In this document: positions 28,114 to 40,900 of the stretch, piece by piece
How positions within the stretch are numbered: position 1 is the stretch's first letter
Layout of the letters: every line of letters begins with the position of its first letter
Source of the DNA: Closterium sp. NIES-65
Taxonomy: Eukaryota; Streptophyta; Zygnematophyceae; Desmidiales; Closteriaceae
Length of the DNA: 64,000 nucleotides
NCBI GenBank assembly: GCA_948144175.1
Contig: CANXME010002586.1
Coordinates: 1 to 64,000, forward strand
Direction: 5' to 3'
Notes under the pieces: model-generated
Databases searched by the model: none
The model's input: only the letters and a program-made list of their open reading frames with translations
What the model was told of the DNA's origin: nothing
Program-made: the position numbers and the translations under genes

Positions 28114-31100
28114 TCAATCATCCAAAATCGCCAAAGCGGCATCTACACTTGACGCTTCACCACCTGTTACACCTGCCTGAGTTGTGTCGGCAACAATCTC
28201 TTGATCTTCTTGTAATGACTCCAATATCTGCTCCACACTTGGTACACTTGCACCTGCTTTATCATCCGCCAAAGCAGCACCGGCATTGTCCGAGCCTCGG
28301 TTGCTCCCATCGTTGCTGCCTTGGCCGGGCCTGGCCAGGTCCGGGACGGAGGAGGCTCGGAAGAGTTCCTCATCAGGAATGGCAGCCGGCAAGTCCTGGA
28401 GTGCATAGGAAAGGAGTGGGAAGGGGGGACGCACATAATGGGGAGGTTAGGAGAAAGGGTTGTTCATGTAAGGTCAGTGAGGTTGGAGGCCAAGAGAAGG
28501 GGGAAAGGGTTGAATGGCGGGGCACAGAGAGAAGACTCCAATTTTTTTCTTAAGCTTAAAGGCAAGTGACGGAAAGTGAGAGGTTACCTCAAAGGAGGGG
28601 AGGATGGGAGCAGCGGAGTCGGCAGCGACAGCAGCGAGCATGTCGGCTGCAGGTGTGAGGGCGAGAGAGTCTGATGGGTGGAACGGCGCCAGGAGTAATG
28701 CTGGCTCCACCGAGTGACCCGGGAACTGTAAGAAGGGTAGAGTTGCAAGGGAGAGAAAGGAAAGGCAGGTGTGAGGGCGAGTGAGTCTGACGGGTGGGGA
28801 AGGGTGCACGCAGCAACACCGGCTCCACTCAGTGCCCGGGGAACTCTAGGAAGGGTAGAGTAGCAGCAAGGGTGAGACAGAATACGGCAGGCGTGAGGTT
28901 GAGAGGGTCCAAGGGGGTGGGAGGCTGGCAGCAGAAATGCCAGCTCCACTGAGAGCTCTGGCCCCCTTTTGAGGACCGGTAGTAGTTGGGAGGGCAATTG
29001 GAGAGGGGACAGGGAAGGGGAGGGAATCAGCTATGCCTGATAGAAGTTTCAGGCTACCAGTAACTTTCAGGGCTTGACAACTTGTACTGCACCCTCAGTA
29101 CCCTCACAGTCTCACCCCCCAATACTCCTTCACATTCACATTCACGTACACACGCACCGCAGTCATGAATGCAGCAGCTGACACCTCCCCCAGCTGCAAC
29201 TATCATATGTCTGTAGCCAAAAGTGCACCCCAATGCTGCACCGCACTCAACACACTACTGCACCACACTCACCGCAGCTACAACTGCAGCAGCTATCTTC
29301 TCCCCCAGCTGCACCTGCACCTCCTCCTCTTTGCTGCTCGCCCCTGCCAGCTCAGCCGCCGCCCGCTCTGAGTCAGCAGGCGAGCCGAACGCACTCTGAG
29401 AGGTGGGCGGGCGGCGCTCTGAGAGCGTGCCGTCGGGATTGATGACGTGGAAGGGGTTGGCCTGGCGTGGGGGGCAGAGGGAGGGAGGGGGAGAGGTGGC
29501 GGAGAGGGAAGTGGGGGGAAAGTGGTGGCAGAGGGGAAAGAAGGGGGGGGAGTGGGGGTATTGGGAGACGGAAAGGGAGGGAGAGCATATGAGCGAGGGT
29601 ATGGGGTTATGCATGGCAGCAGGCAGAACAGTCGATGAGATGCCAAGCAGGCACGCACACACACATGCTAGAGCAGGTGCGCTAGGGAACTAAAAGCAGC
29701 AGAGAGGGAAGCACAGGAAGACAAGTCAGACGTGCAAGAGCAGCCACCCCCAGAGAAAACACCCACCAGAGCAGCCGACGAAGCCTCTTCAGACAGGACA
29801 AACGCCGCCACCTCCTCCATGCCCAGGCTGCCAGCCAGACCTGCAAGCATGGCAGTGGCTACAGTGAACACCGACCGCCGATCCACCGGCCCTATCGTCC
29901 ACTCCGCCTCTCCCCCACCCCCTCCCCCCTCTTCTTCTACTTCCGCCCCTGCACCCCCTCCCCCTCCCCCATCTGCCCCTTGTGCTGCAACGGAAGGCAG
30001 AGAGAGGGCCTTTCGGCGGAGGGAGAGAGCGAGCTGGAAGGACTGGAGGAGCGAGGAGGACAGGGATTGCGAGGAGGGGGAGGCGGGGGAAGAGGGAGGG
30101 GGAGGTGGGGCGGAGAGGCAGGGCAGGAGGGCGTGGAAGGTGGAGGAGAGGGCACAGAGGGACTTGGGGGCGGTGGAGGGCATGGCTGCTTGCAGCCAGA
30201 GCGCGGATAGTAGCAGAGGGAGTTGGGACGGCGAGGGGGACAGAGGGGGCCGTTTAATGTCCTCTATGGAGGCCAGTGGATGAGCAGCAGAAGCACTGGT
30301 GGTGACAGCACTGGCTGCAATAACGAGGCCGTAGCAGTCCCTGTCATTTGGTGGGAAGGCTGCAGGGCCCCGGAGAAGCAGCTGCAGCAGGTGGTGGGCA
30401 GCGTCTCTTGTCTCGGAGTGCGGGTGCAGGAAGGCACGGAGGATGCTGAGGAGCGCAGCATCCGGGAAGCTTCCCTGTTTCATAAGTAGTGGAATTTGAG
30501 GAGAAAACAAATGACAAGGGGATCAGGGCTTAGGAAAACCACAGGAGGAGCAATGCGAGCAGAACAACCTTCAGACAAGCACAATGACTCACCAAGGTTC
30601 CAGACCCCTTCCTGTTCCCCTCCTCCCCCTCATCCCCTTCCCCCCCCTCCTCCCCCTCGTTTCTCTCCACGGCCACAGCCACGGGCAGCACGACAACGGC
30701 GGCAGCAGCCTCTGCAGCAACGAGTGTGGCCCAGGAGCCCCAGGGGTCGGACGGCAGGGACTCGAGGAACACTGCCGTGTCGTCCAGCAGCAGCGCTGCT
30801 CGGTCCTTTGGACTGCCCGCCTGGTGTGAGGGTAGGGGAGAGGGGAGGGGGAGGGGGGAGGAATTCACACAGGTTGAGAGCGAGGAGGATGCATGCATGG
30901 GCCCAGGAGCCTCAGGGGTCGGACGGCAGAGACTCGAGGAACACTGCTGTGTCGTCCAGCAACAGCGCTGCTCGCTCCCTGGGACTGCCCGCCTGGTGGT
31001 TGGTTTGTGGGGAGGGAACAGGGAGACAGGGGAGTGAAAGGAGTGAAGGGGAGGGACGGCAGGGACTCGAGGAACACTGCAGTGTCGTCCAACAACAGCG

Positions 31101-34100
31101 CTGCTCGGTCCCTGGGACTGCCCGCCTGGTGGGGGGCGAAGGGGACGAGGCAGGGGTGCAGGGGGAGCAGGAGGGAAAGGGGGAGAGTGAGAGGGGCAGG
31201 TGAGCAGGGGGGAAGGGGGACATGGAGGCAGGGGGGCAAGTGGGGAGGAGGGCGGCGGAGAGTGAAGGGATTGAGAGATGTGAGAGAAAAAAAGAATCAC
31301 TAGGGATTGGCGAGTAAGGAGGGTGCACATACAGACAAACAAGCCTTACTCACATGCAACAATGTCACGAGCACCAGCAGCTTCAGCGCCTGCTCCTGCA
31401 GAGCAGGCTGCTCGCCTTGTCTCCGTCTGAACGACACGCCACCCCCCACCTGCCCCTCCCCTATGATATTATCGTCCATGCCGCCCCCCTGTTTCTCCTC
31501 CACTATACTGCGCTTCAGTATCCGCAATAAGTCGCCCACAGCCTGCACCTCACTCGCTGCCTCCGGCCCTCCTCTCATGCTCACCGCCCCTCCCGCTCCC
31601 CCTGCGCTAATCTCCCTTTTCTCCTCCCCAATCCCAGGCCCTCCCCCTGCGCCCTGTCCCCCGGTTTCCTTCCCCCCGTCCGCCCACTTCCCCCCGTCCG
31701 CCAGCAGCAGGTGCGCCATCTGCAGCCCCCCCGCGACAGCAAGGGCGTCGTGGCGCATGCGGGGGGAGCGCAGGGCGGGGGAGGAGTCCGCGTGGCGGAT
31801 CACTGCTGCTAGCAGCGCCAGAAGGAGCCGCCGCTCCTCCTTGGTGGGCGAAGGAGAGCGAGTGGCTGGGAAGCGGGAGTCGGGGAGGGAGTAAGGGAGA
31901 GAGACAGAAAGAAGAGAAGAAGGCTGAGTAGTGGACGGGGAAGTACAGGGGGAGGGCGCGGGGAGTCCCCAAAAAAAATTGCCAGGAACACATGCACCCA
32001 CCCAGGAAACGGAGAGTAGACATGTATCCTCTAACAACTGCCCTGAAACCCCTCCCCTTGTGTACGACCCAAAAATATGACAAGTCTCTATGGTGAATAC
32101 CTGCTAGTAACGCGACCACTCACCCAGGAACCGGAGAGCCAGACAGATATCCTCTAACATCTGCCCTGCAACCCCTCCCCTGCCTGCCGCCCCCGCCTCC
32201 GCCCCTGCCCCCGCTGCTGCTGCTGCTGCTGCGTCGCCTTGGCTAGCAGGCGCGGCCCAGTGGGAACCGTTGGAGAGGTAGAGCAGCAGATGCGCCAGCA
32301 CCTGCTGCGAGGAGAGGGACACCGCGGCTGCAAACATGTGCGCCAGCGCCCACACCGCCACCAGCGCCGCTACTTCTGGGTGCTGTAGCTCCTGCCTGGT
32401 GGGTGGGGGAAGGGATCGGGGGCAATGGGGAGTGAGTTAGAGTCCGAAGACTTGTATGAGGGGTGCAACCCAGTGGTTTTGAGGCGCCTCGAAGTCGGCC
32501 CAGTGGGAGCCGTTGGAGAGGTAGAGCAGCAGATGCGCCAGCACCTGCTGTGAGGAGAGAGGCACCGCGGCTGCAAACATGTGCGCGAGAGCCCATACCG
32601 CCACCAACGCTGCCACTTCTGGGTGCTGTAGCTCCTGCCTGGGAGGTGGGAGAAGGGATGGGGGGCAACGGGGGAATAGAAAAAGATTTCGTTTTAAAAC
32701 GAGAGCGTGAAGCTCAGAATAAAAGGGCGTGCGTGAGAGAGGTAGGAAGGCGAGGTGCTCTGAAATCAAGGAGTAAGGGATAGTACTGACTTGGAGGGCA
32801 GTGGAGTGACCAGCTTCCTCTCCTGATGCAGCCCCTCTTTCTCCTTGCCACCACCCCCTTGCTGTTGTTGCTGCTGCTGAAGAGTCAGCTTCTTGAGAGC
32901 CTCGTGCGTCCTCTCCCGCACCTTCTCCGCTGCTGCTGCCCCCTCGTCCCCGGCGCCTGCTGCGTGCGGCTTGTAGTTGTCCAGCACGGCCGCCAGCAGC
33001 TGCAGGGGCACGGGCGAAGAGGGAAAAGGGGGGGATGGGAATGAAGATTTGGGCCTGCCCTGTACCTGCATATGCTGCTGCGTGCAGCTTGTGGGGTTGG
33101 AGGAATGGCGGTCTGCCCTGGTCACGACACAGGACCGAAAGGAAGTTAAATGAGAGAGGGGGGGGGTAAAGGAGGGAGGCTGGTGGGAGGTTACTTGGTT
33201 AAGGCACGAAAACGATAGACGGGGATGGAAAGGAGTGGGAAGGAGTGAGAGGGACACGGACGAAGAAGGGGAAAGGGGGTGGTGGGAGGTTACCTGGTCA
33301 AGGCAGTCGCAGGGCTGGGAGAAGTAAGAGACGAAGAGGATCTGTATTGGTCGGGGGGGAAGAGGGGTGAGGGGAGAGGGGCGTCACGCAGCAAGGAATC
33401 AGGTGAGGCAACGCCGAGGGCATGACACGTTGCATGCCGTAATAAGCACGTGGCAAGCGGAGCATGACACGGGGTGAATCGCAGGAGGAACGCAATGCAG
33501 CTCAGCGGGTCTTTGTGCACAGTGTACTAACCACAGCGGCGATAGCTCTTAACGCGGACGACCTGGCGGCCCGGGAGTCTTCCTGCGAGCCGGCCTCGTG
33601 CGCCATGGCGACGAGCGTGGGGCACAGCTTCTGAATGGGCGCGGCGTACGCGGCGTCCGACTGGCAGTCCACGAAATCCGCGAGCAGGTCGCAGCCCAGC
33701 ACGCGCACGTCCACTCGCTTGCTCTGCAGCAGCTTCTGCACCACGCTCAGCACGCTCCACGCCAGCAGCGCGCTGTCGACGACGAAGAAAGAGCCAACAG
33801 GGGGGAGGTTTAGAGGCAGGGAGAAGGAGAGAGTTGGGAGACGGTGAGGAAACGTAGGAAATCAACGCCGGGATGCGAGTGACGTGAGGTTGTTTGCTGT
33901 GGGTTGGGGATGGGGGAAGTAATGGCAGAAGGCCAGGCCAGGGGGTGTCATTCGATGCAGAGAGGTGGTAAGTGAATATGCACTCACAGGGAGCTCTGAC
34001 ACGAGGAGAGCAGTTTCGAGTACGACCGAGCCACGGCGGGTAGCGAGTTGAACCGCTCGGCGCGCAGCTCTCGAATGGCTCGCTCCTCCAGCTTCGCCAC

Positions 34101-34479
34101 GATCTTCGGAATGCGGTCCGGGTTTCCCGCCGCGTAATCCGCGAGCTTTCCTATCTGCTTCTCGTCAACGTTTCCTTTCTGGTCGAAGACAAACGGAACA
34201 GCCGGGAGACGCGGAGAGGTGGAACTGGAATGCAGGATGAGACGCGAACAAGGGAGCAAGAGTTCTACAACGAAAGTGGTGCTTCTGTACCATTGAGGTT
34301 GGTCATCGCTAGAACTACATTCAGTGGGGTCTAAGACGTACATCTGACGCTGAGAAAATCGCGGCGAGGTACTGCTTGTAGCGCTTCATGGGTTTGCGAG
34401 AGCGCGAGCGCATCTGCGGACAGGGAAAGCAGAAGACGTCCGCGCACAGCGGCAATACTCGCCGCGAAAGGACCCCCAT
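28114..34479 (-). CDS. EFR3: EFR3-like armadillo-repeat protein (plasma-membrane PI4-kinase anchor)
   Basis: Twelve exons on the minus strand: 34342-34479, 33988-34178, 33532-33772, 33294-33341, 32791-32999, 32124-32395, 31354-31865, 30593-30820, 29767-30474, 29273-29461, 28588-28725, 28114-28395; 1051 residues, as in plant EFR3/SRL2 proteins (about 1000). The start MGVLSRRVLPLCADVFCFPC followed by RSRKPMKRYKQYL matches the family; the cysteines are candidate palmitoylation sites. Later landmarks are KIGKLADY-like KQIGKLADYAAGNPDRIPKI, the ARM helices, LLQSFQLALSLRRKALS, PVDRRSVFTVATAML, and SVEQILESL near the end. EFR3 recruits PI4-kinase III alpha to the plasma membrane to make PI4P. Exon 4 (48 bases) is short but in phase. 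Boundaries of exons 9 and 10 are less certain. Acidic and Gln-rich low-complexity stretches occur in exons 5, 7 and 8. Echoes accompany exons 6, 8 and 11. Confidence 0.85.
28785..28990 (-). repeat. Two 5' echoes of EFR3 exon 11
   Basis: Segments 28785-28845 and 28870-28985 repeat the start of exon 11 (FPGHSVEPALLLAPFHPSDS). The first has a stop (GGGCACTGAGTGGAG); the second begins PELSVELAFLLPASHPL. Both precede the real exon in transcription order. Confidence 0.75.
30905..31135 (-). repeat. Two 5' echoes of EFR3 exon 8
   Basis: 31053-31133 and 30906-30995 each begin with an ACCAG acceptor and encode AGSPRDRAALLLDDTAVFLE or AGSPRERAALLLDDTAVFLE in frame (true exon 30593-30820: AGSPKDRAALLLDDTAVFLE). 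Differences are mainly in third codon positions. They end at SLPS/SLPSDP without a donor. Confidence 0.9.
31990..32050 (-). repeat. 3' echo of EFR3 exon 6
   Basis: Repeats the exon 6 end (GQMLEDICLALRFLG then donor) as GQLLEDTCLLSVSWV-like sequence with one-base shifts. Donor GGTGAG is changed to GGTGGG. Confidence 0.75.
32494..32645 (-). repeat. 5' echo of EFR3 exon 6
   Basis: Starts CCCAG|GCAGGAGC and stays in frame for 46 codons, encoding QELQHPEVAALVAVWALAHM then FAAAVPLSSQQVLAHLLLYL and SNGSHWA. Against the true exon (32124-32395) about eight codons differ synonymously and one by residue (Pro/Ser). It then departs into unrelated sequence and has no donor. Confidence 0.92.
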
Positions 34480-35365
34480 CTTGCTTCGAGCCCTGAGCGA
34501 CGAATTACTTCGGAGTTTTTACTCAATCCTGAGCCTTTAACCTGAGCTGCAGATTGAGTTCTTGAAAGAGCCGGAATCGACGGTGGAAGTGTAAAAACCA
34601 ATCTTCACATAAATATTTGCCGAACGCTCTAGCAGTTTTCCGAACTAATTAGGTTGATGCCGTCGTAGCTTGCTTCTGTCTAGGCTGAAGACATAACACA
34701 AGAACTACGTTGAGAAGACTGGTGCGTGGAGGAGTGTCTTGTTCTTGGGAATGCAATTCATCAGGTACTTGTGGCATGAACGGAATCGTGCCCCTCAGGA
34801 ATATCCGTGGGTGCTTGCTTTGCGTGGTTGAGTTTGGTTTGTTCTGGTCAGGCTGGAGAAGTTTGGGTTGAAAGGAACGCGCCTTGGGAATGCCCATTCA
34901 CAGGTCCCACACGGTCAAACCAGCCACAGCTGGGTGTTTCCGTGCCATGCCAAGCGCGCGAGGGTAAGTGGGGAGGGGACGGAAAATGGTGGGCGGAGGG
35001 TGCAAGTCTCGAGGTCCGCCAACGCAGCGCTGCCACGTTTCCCACTGATGCTGGGTCCGCATACGGAGCGCAGGCCAGCTGCACCGCGAGATGGGACCGA
35101 GCCCCACCCAAGTGGTGGCGGAAATCCCTAACGGTTGATTCGTGAGCGATGCTACAGTACTTCAACATGTCACGCAATTTCACATTCACTGACTTTCAGT
35201 GAAAACATATCACTTCTAGTAGGTTCACATCCCCTGCATAACCATATGGTATTTCAAACCCTCTTATCCTCTTTGGAAGTCTCAAACCATAGCACTTTAA
35301 TTGGCAAACCACGTCTACAAATACATCACACCGTGCTGCAGCCATTTGAGAAAACAAAATCTAGA
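34480..35365. other. Spacer between the EFR3 start and LBD 3' end
   Basis: Upstream region of the EFR3-like gene. Open frames at 34807-35145 overlap on both strands and look fortuitous. No regulatory motif identified with confidence. Confidence 0.35.
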
Positions 35366-36799
35366 TCAAGAAGCCCCTCCTGTGGCTAAATTTGCTGCTG
35401 GAGATGGTTGTTGTGGAACTTCCACCTGCCCATTGACATCAACACCACCATTCCCTAACTGCATCTGCGCCTGTGACTGGGCTGCTGCCAATTGCTCCCT
35501 CAGAGCAACCACTTGTCGCTGCACATTACAGCAGTACACAGAATGAGTGTCAAAACATGGAGCAATCAGACATGCTAAGGCAATGCACACGTAAGCGAAA
35601 CACCAACCAGCACCATCTTTACTGTACCTGGAGCACGCAGAGAATGCCAACGCAGCCATAGACTGGATCCTGCACCCGGGCCTGTGCCTCATACTCTAGA
35701 CTCGCCACTGCATCCTCCCTCTGGTGTAGGGGCAGTTCCTGATGCATGGTGCAGTCACGGCCACAGGGCATGAACACAAGGGAGAAAAGAGCAATGGGAA
35801 ACTGCAAATCAGTTGTGTTGATAAGATGGGAAATTGGGCTTGGGTACAATGCGGCATGCCAAGTACAGAACATCCAACAGTCGGATAAGGAATTGTCAGG
35901 GGAATGATGAGAGTAGGGCGAGACAGGCCATGAGACCATTAGAGAAGGTGAGGGTATTCAGTTGGGCTCACCTGCAGCATCTTGGACACGTTACTGGCTC
36001 CGAACACCTTGTGCACGCGCGCAAACTTCTCAGGATCGTCACGGGGAAAGTAGGGCAGGAAGATGCACTCGCGCGTGCACTTCCGCCGCAGCGACTTGCA
36101 CGCCGCGCACGGCGGGTCGTGCATTGACCCTGCGACCCCTGGCGACGCTGCGACTCCTCCTGGCGACGGTCCTACTCCACCCGGCGACGCACCTACTCCG
36201 CCTGGCGACGCTGCGACGGCTCCGGGAGTACCCGTAGCGGGAGATGGGGAGGGACTGGGCGCAACAGTAAGCGGAGATGCCTGCACAACCGTGACCGCAG
36301 ACGCGTGCGCAGCAGCGGAGGCGGGGGAGGGGGAGTGCGGTTGGTGCGCGCGGACAGGGGTAGATTGAGACGCGTCGGCAAAATGCGCGCGGACAGGGGT
36401 AGAGGCAGCGGAGACAGGTTTGGAGCCGCCATGCGTTAGCTCCAGCGCGACTGACGGAGCGCTGGGGGGAGCCATGGCGGTAGTCAAGGGCGATCCACCG
36501 ATCCCGTTGTTTCCAGAAACCGGGCCGACTGCATGCGACGCGGTGACCGGCGTGTTGAATGGTTGATGAGGGGACGCGTACGGTTGCTGCGGGGAGGTGA
36601 ATTGCTGGGGTGCGCCGTACGCTTGCTGCGGAGAGGCGTACGCTTGTTGCGCGGAATACTGCGCCTGGGCTTGACCAGGGGAAGGAGACGGCGATGATTG
36701 CGGCGGTTGCTGCTCGTGGCCGTCTGTGGGAGTAGGGAAGCCGTTGTAGCCTTTGTGCCGCTTGCTGGGTGTGTGCACGTCGTCGCGCGTGGAGTCCAT
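35366..36799 (-). CDS. LBD: LOB-domain (LBD) transcription factor with long disordered N-terminus
   Basis: Exons on the minus strand: 35972-36799, 35628-35738, 35366-35518; 363 residues. The LOB domain starts near residue 229: zinc finger CX2CX6CX3C (CAACKSLRRKCTREC), then FLPYFPRDDPEKFARVHKVF, GASNVSKMLQ, ELPLHQREDAVASLEYEAQA and RVQDPVYGCVG. A leucine-spaced coiled coil (ILCVLQRQVVALREQLAAA) completes a class I LBD, which dimerises and binds GCGGC-type DNA in the nucleus. Introns fall after the GAS block and inside the coiled coil. Most land-plant LBDs begin within a few residues of the zinc finger, whereas here about 225 Pro/Ser/Gln/Ala-rich residues precede it, including AYASPQQ-type and ASPGGVG-type repeats. 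No echoes were found in this gene. Confidence 0.93.
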
Positions 36800-37954
36800 C
36801 GGTTTCAGGATCTCTAAGACGGCGTACGATGCGAATTCTGTAGACTAGGAAACGGCTGTCGGACAGGCCAAGTTATTCTGCTACTGTTGTTTAATACCGA
36901 TGTTGTTCAGGCCAACGATACGCACAGCAGGACAAGAGATCCTCTTTGTCTTGACTTCTGGAATATACAAAAAATCTGCTTAGGAAGGTTGTTTGCGAAA
37001 CAATGCCTGCTCGTAGACCCCGCTGAATCTTCCAAAAGAAAAGCTGACGAGCCGTGAGAAAAAAAGGTACAAGCGTCGAACGTTCCGTAGTACGAAATTC
37101 GGCTGGACTCGCAAAAAATAAAGGATGATCCGAGGTTTACACGTGCGACGCGAAGCGTGGGTGGGAGATTACGGAAGCAGCCGACCTCACTGACAAAGAG
37201 GACGGCACGGAGTACAAGGCTGGACTGAACTACCCTAGGGTGTCTTCTCAAAGGCACCATCAGCCTAGTGAGGCGGGTTTGCTGTGAGTTTTCCATGCGC
37301 AAGTTCCGCAGCCTTCGGCGGGGTTGATGGTGTTGAGGTGGCGGAGAATGAAGTGGAGCAGGGGGGGTGGAGCGAAGGGGAGCGGAGAAGATGGAAGTGG
37401 GGAGGGAGTACGAGGGGAGGGGGGAGCGAGACTAGAAAGAATGACGGGGAGGGGGGGTTCTGTTTGCAGCAGCTGTACGTGGATTTGTTGGAAGGAGAAC
37501 AAACGATTCGTGGGGAGAATGACTGGCGGAACTACAGGGGAACAAGAGGGTTTGCTATGCCAAACGGAGCGGCAATCGAGAAGAAATTGGGATCAGCAGG
37601 GGCAAAATGCGGAGCTTCGGGGAATTTCCAAGGACATAGTTGCGCGACACGCTGGATTGTGTTGCGGTGTTGCGGGGATGGTGCACGCACAAAGTGCCGC
37701 GTGAAGCGCCCATTGCCTCGGCGGGCCCGCCGCCGTGGCGAGCGGACTTCCGTGCCAAGACCAGCTTTCCGCCGTTCGATATTGGCCTCGACGGCACCGA
37801 TTGAAACATTTGTGAAAGTCAAGCCTCATTGGCTTGTGGTTGAGGAAAAAAAATCTCTAAGCTCTACAATCCAGTTCGATTGGTAAATCGACTACATACA
37901 TAGACATACATAGCTTCTCTCTGTAGGTGCTAGTATACAAAATTGAGAAGTGAC
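36800..37954. other. Spacer between the LBD start and pectin acetylesterase 3' end
   Basis: LBD upstream region and esterase 3' region. Overlapping open frames at 37284-37886 on both strands show no recognisable family. I see no repeat or RNA gene here. Confidence 0.35.
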
Positions 37955-40900
37955 CTAGTTTTCAGCAAACCACCTGGCCACTGCATCTCTTAGCACCAAG
38001 CCATTTGGGTTTGCTTCTGACCAATTGGAATATGCCAATGCGCAATGGCTTGTTCCATTAGATATCCACGAACGGAATGGGACGTTTCTTGCTGCCTTGA
38101 CTTGTAGGAGGGATGATATTGAGCTCCGAAACATGCTTCCATGAAGTGTGATGAACTTCAGGACGCTTGCTGGGCAAGACGAGAAGCCATTTGAGCTGAG
38201 GCATGTCGTTGCTGATTGTGTAAGAGCACCCCCATGGATTTTGCCACGGGCCAAGGACATGTATAGTGCGGTCAAATCAAACACGCTGTTGACAACAAGT
38301 GTGGGTTTCTTACTGTACTCCAGTGCAGTACGGGGCATGATGCACTTCCATGTGCCATTCCCCGTGTTGGCTGCAGTAGGGGGACAGGAAAACAATGAAC
38401 ACACTCGTATCAGCTTTATGTGTAGAACGAAACAAGAAAACGGAAAGTAGGAAAGGTGTGAAAGAAACAGGTTTATACATTAAGAAAGCATTCTCTGTAC
38501 CTTTTAGGCACTCAGTGTTGAGAGATCGATCGGACCAATGGGAGGCAATCATGCGCTGCATATAGGATCGGAATGTGAACTGCCCTGTGATGTCCGCCTC
38601 ATCTGAAGGCAGTGGGCGAGAGACAGATGAGTCATAAGAGGCGGGGCAAGGAGGTAATAGAAGGGTACACAGCCTCAATGGGCAAACCACCCTGCTATGT
38701 CACCCTTTGTATCAAACAGCAGCATAGGGATGAGAAGGGTAGCATGACAGGGAGGAAGGGCACGCTCGAAAGCAGCAGGGCAAAGCAACCACAAAAATGC
38801 CACAAAGACACCTCTAAGCAGCGAACCAACGGTGGCAACATCGAGGCAGCATACAAGACGGGGTCATACCCAGAAAGAAGGACGCATCAGTAGCGCACTT
38901 GACTTTAGCGGAGCGTGGCAGAAACGAGGCCATCCAGTCACACCCCACTGCGACAGCCTGCCCTCCCGCTGAACACCCGGCGATGAGAGCCGATGCTGCT
39001 GTTCCCATGCCCCTCCGCTGCTGCAGGTCAATCAGAGTGTTCTTGAGAATGTGGTGGCCTGAGAGGAAGACTCTCTTAGAGCCCTGCTGCATGCGTCCTT
39101 TGTACCCCATATAAGCGCCTCCGTCGCAGTACATGACAACTGCCATGTTCCAGTTGTGGAAAAAGGGGTTGTTGGCTGCGTTGCCGCTGAGTATGCCTGT
39201 GAAGCTCATGCGGTAACCAGCCATCTGACATGGTGGGAAGGAAAAAAGAGAGTGGGGAGATGAAGGTTAAAACACGAGGCGAAGAAAAGGTGCGTGGGAG
39301 TGGGAATGTGGAAGGGAATGTATGAGGCATGGGGCTGATGAAAGAAGCAGGAACACGAGCATGAGAACAAGCGCATGTGTACATGTAGGCACGTGGGCAC
39401 ACGGAGGCATATGGGAACGTGGGCATGTGAGAAGGAGTGGGCATACTAGGTGGGTGAGATTGGAGGGCGAGGAGGGCGAGGGCCAGTAGCGGGAGGACCC
39501 GCGGTAGGAGTCGGCTCGCAAGGCACAGTCGTTGAAGTTGAGGCACCACCCGCCACCCTGACATGGGAGATTGGGGAGTGGAGATAGAGATACGGGAGAT
39601 GGGGAGGGGGAGATGAGGAACGGGGAGATGAGACACGAGGCACAGTCGTTGAAGTTGAGACACCCACTCGCCGCCCTGACAGGGAGGGATTGAGGAGGGG
39701 GAGATGAGAAGCGGGAGATGGGAAGGGGGAGACGAGAAGCGGGAGATGGGAAGGGGGAGACGAGAAGCGGGAGATGGGAAGGGGGAGACGAGAAGCGGGA
39801 GATCGGAAGGGGGAGACGAGAAGCGGGAGATGGGAAGGGGGAGACGAGAAGCGGGAGATGGGAAGGGGGAGACGAGAAGCGGGAGATGGGGAGCGGAGAA
39901 ACAGTGACATTCAGATGGATGGAAGCAGGAGCAGGTAAGGCGTCCCACATGTAATCAGTCCCCGTACCCAGTCCCTGGCGAACAGTAGATAGCCCAACTT
40001 ACATGCAGGTAGACGAGCCATGAGTTGGAGCCATTGCCATAGCCCTGGCGGAAGTAGTAGGCTGGCGGGCTGCTCGCACACACTCGCACGCACACACACA
40101 CGCACACACGCACGCACACACGCACGCACACACACACGCACACACACACGCACACACACACGCACACACACACACACACACACGCACACACACACGCACA
40201 CACACACGCACACACACACGCACACACACACGCACACACACACGCACACACACACGCACACACGCACGCACACACGCACACACGCACGCACACACGCACA
40301 CACACACGCACACACACACGCACACACACACGCACACACACACGCACACACACACGCACACACACACGCACACACACACGCACACACACAATACACGCAA
40401 TACATGCAATACATGCAATACATGCAGAGCACACAATGGGCACAATAGCCACGCGAAGAGAGCACACACACACACACACACACACAGACAACCCTCCCCC
40501 TCCCATCATCCCCCCTCACACGCACAAAAGATATACACACACACGTACAATATGCATTGAAGGTTTTATTGACGTGTGAAGCCATACAAATGCCACGCGA
40601 GCACAACCCGTCAGAGACGTACCTGCCATCCAGGCAGAACGAATTATTGCCTGCCACGTGGAACAGCTGAATCTTGGGTCTGATTGGTGGAGCGCCTGAC
40701 GGCTTGCCTTTGCTGGGAGGTTTCGCTTCAGCAGGAGGTTTGGTATGCGCCGGCGGCTTCGTCTGATTGGCTGGCTTAGATTGGGTAGGAGGTTTGGTCT
40801 GTACTGGAGGTTTCGGAATGGTGGAAGGCTTGGGTTGGGTGGGCAGCCTGGTATGGGTGGGAGGCTTGGTAGTCTGGGACCCAGGTGTGGGTTTGGTTTG

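Noticed and set aside
35135..35365. Possible extra exon or tRNA gene upstream of the EFR3-like gene
   Set aside because: No cloverleaf or box A/B pattern found, and no in-phase coding link to either neighbour.
40020..40509. Open frames of alternating His/Thr or Cys/Val
   Set aside because: Pure translation of the CA/CG dinucleotide array in a PAE intron.
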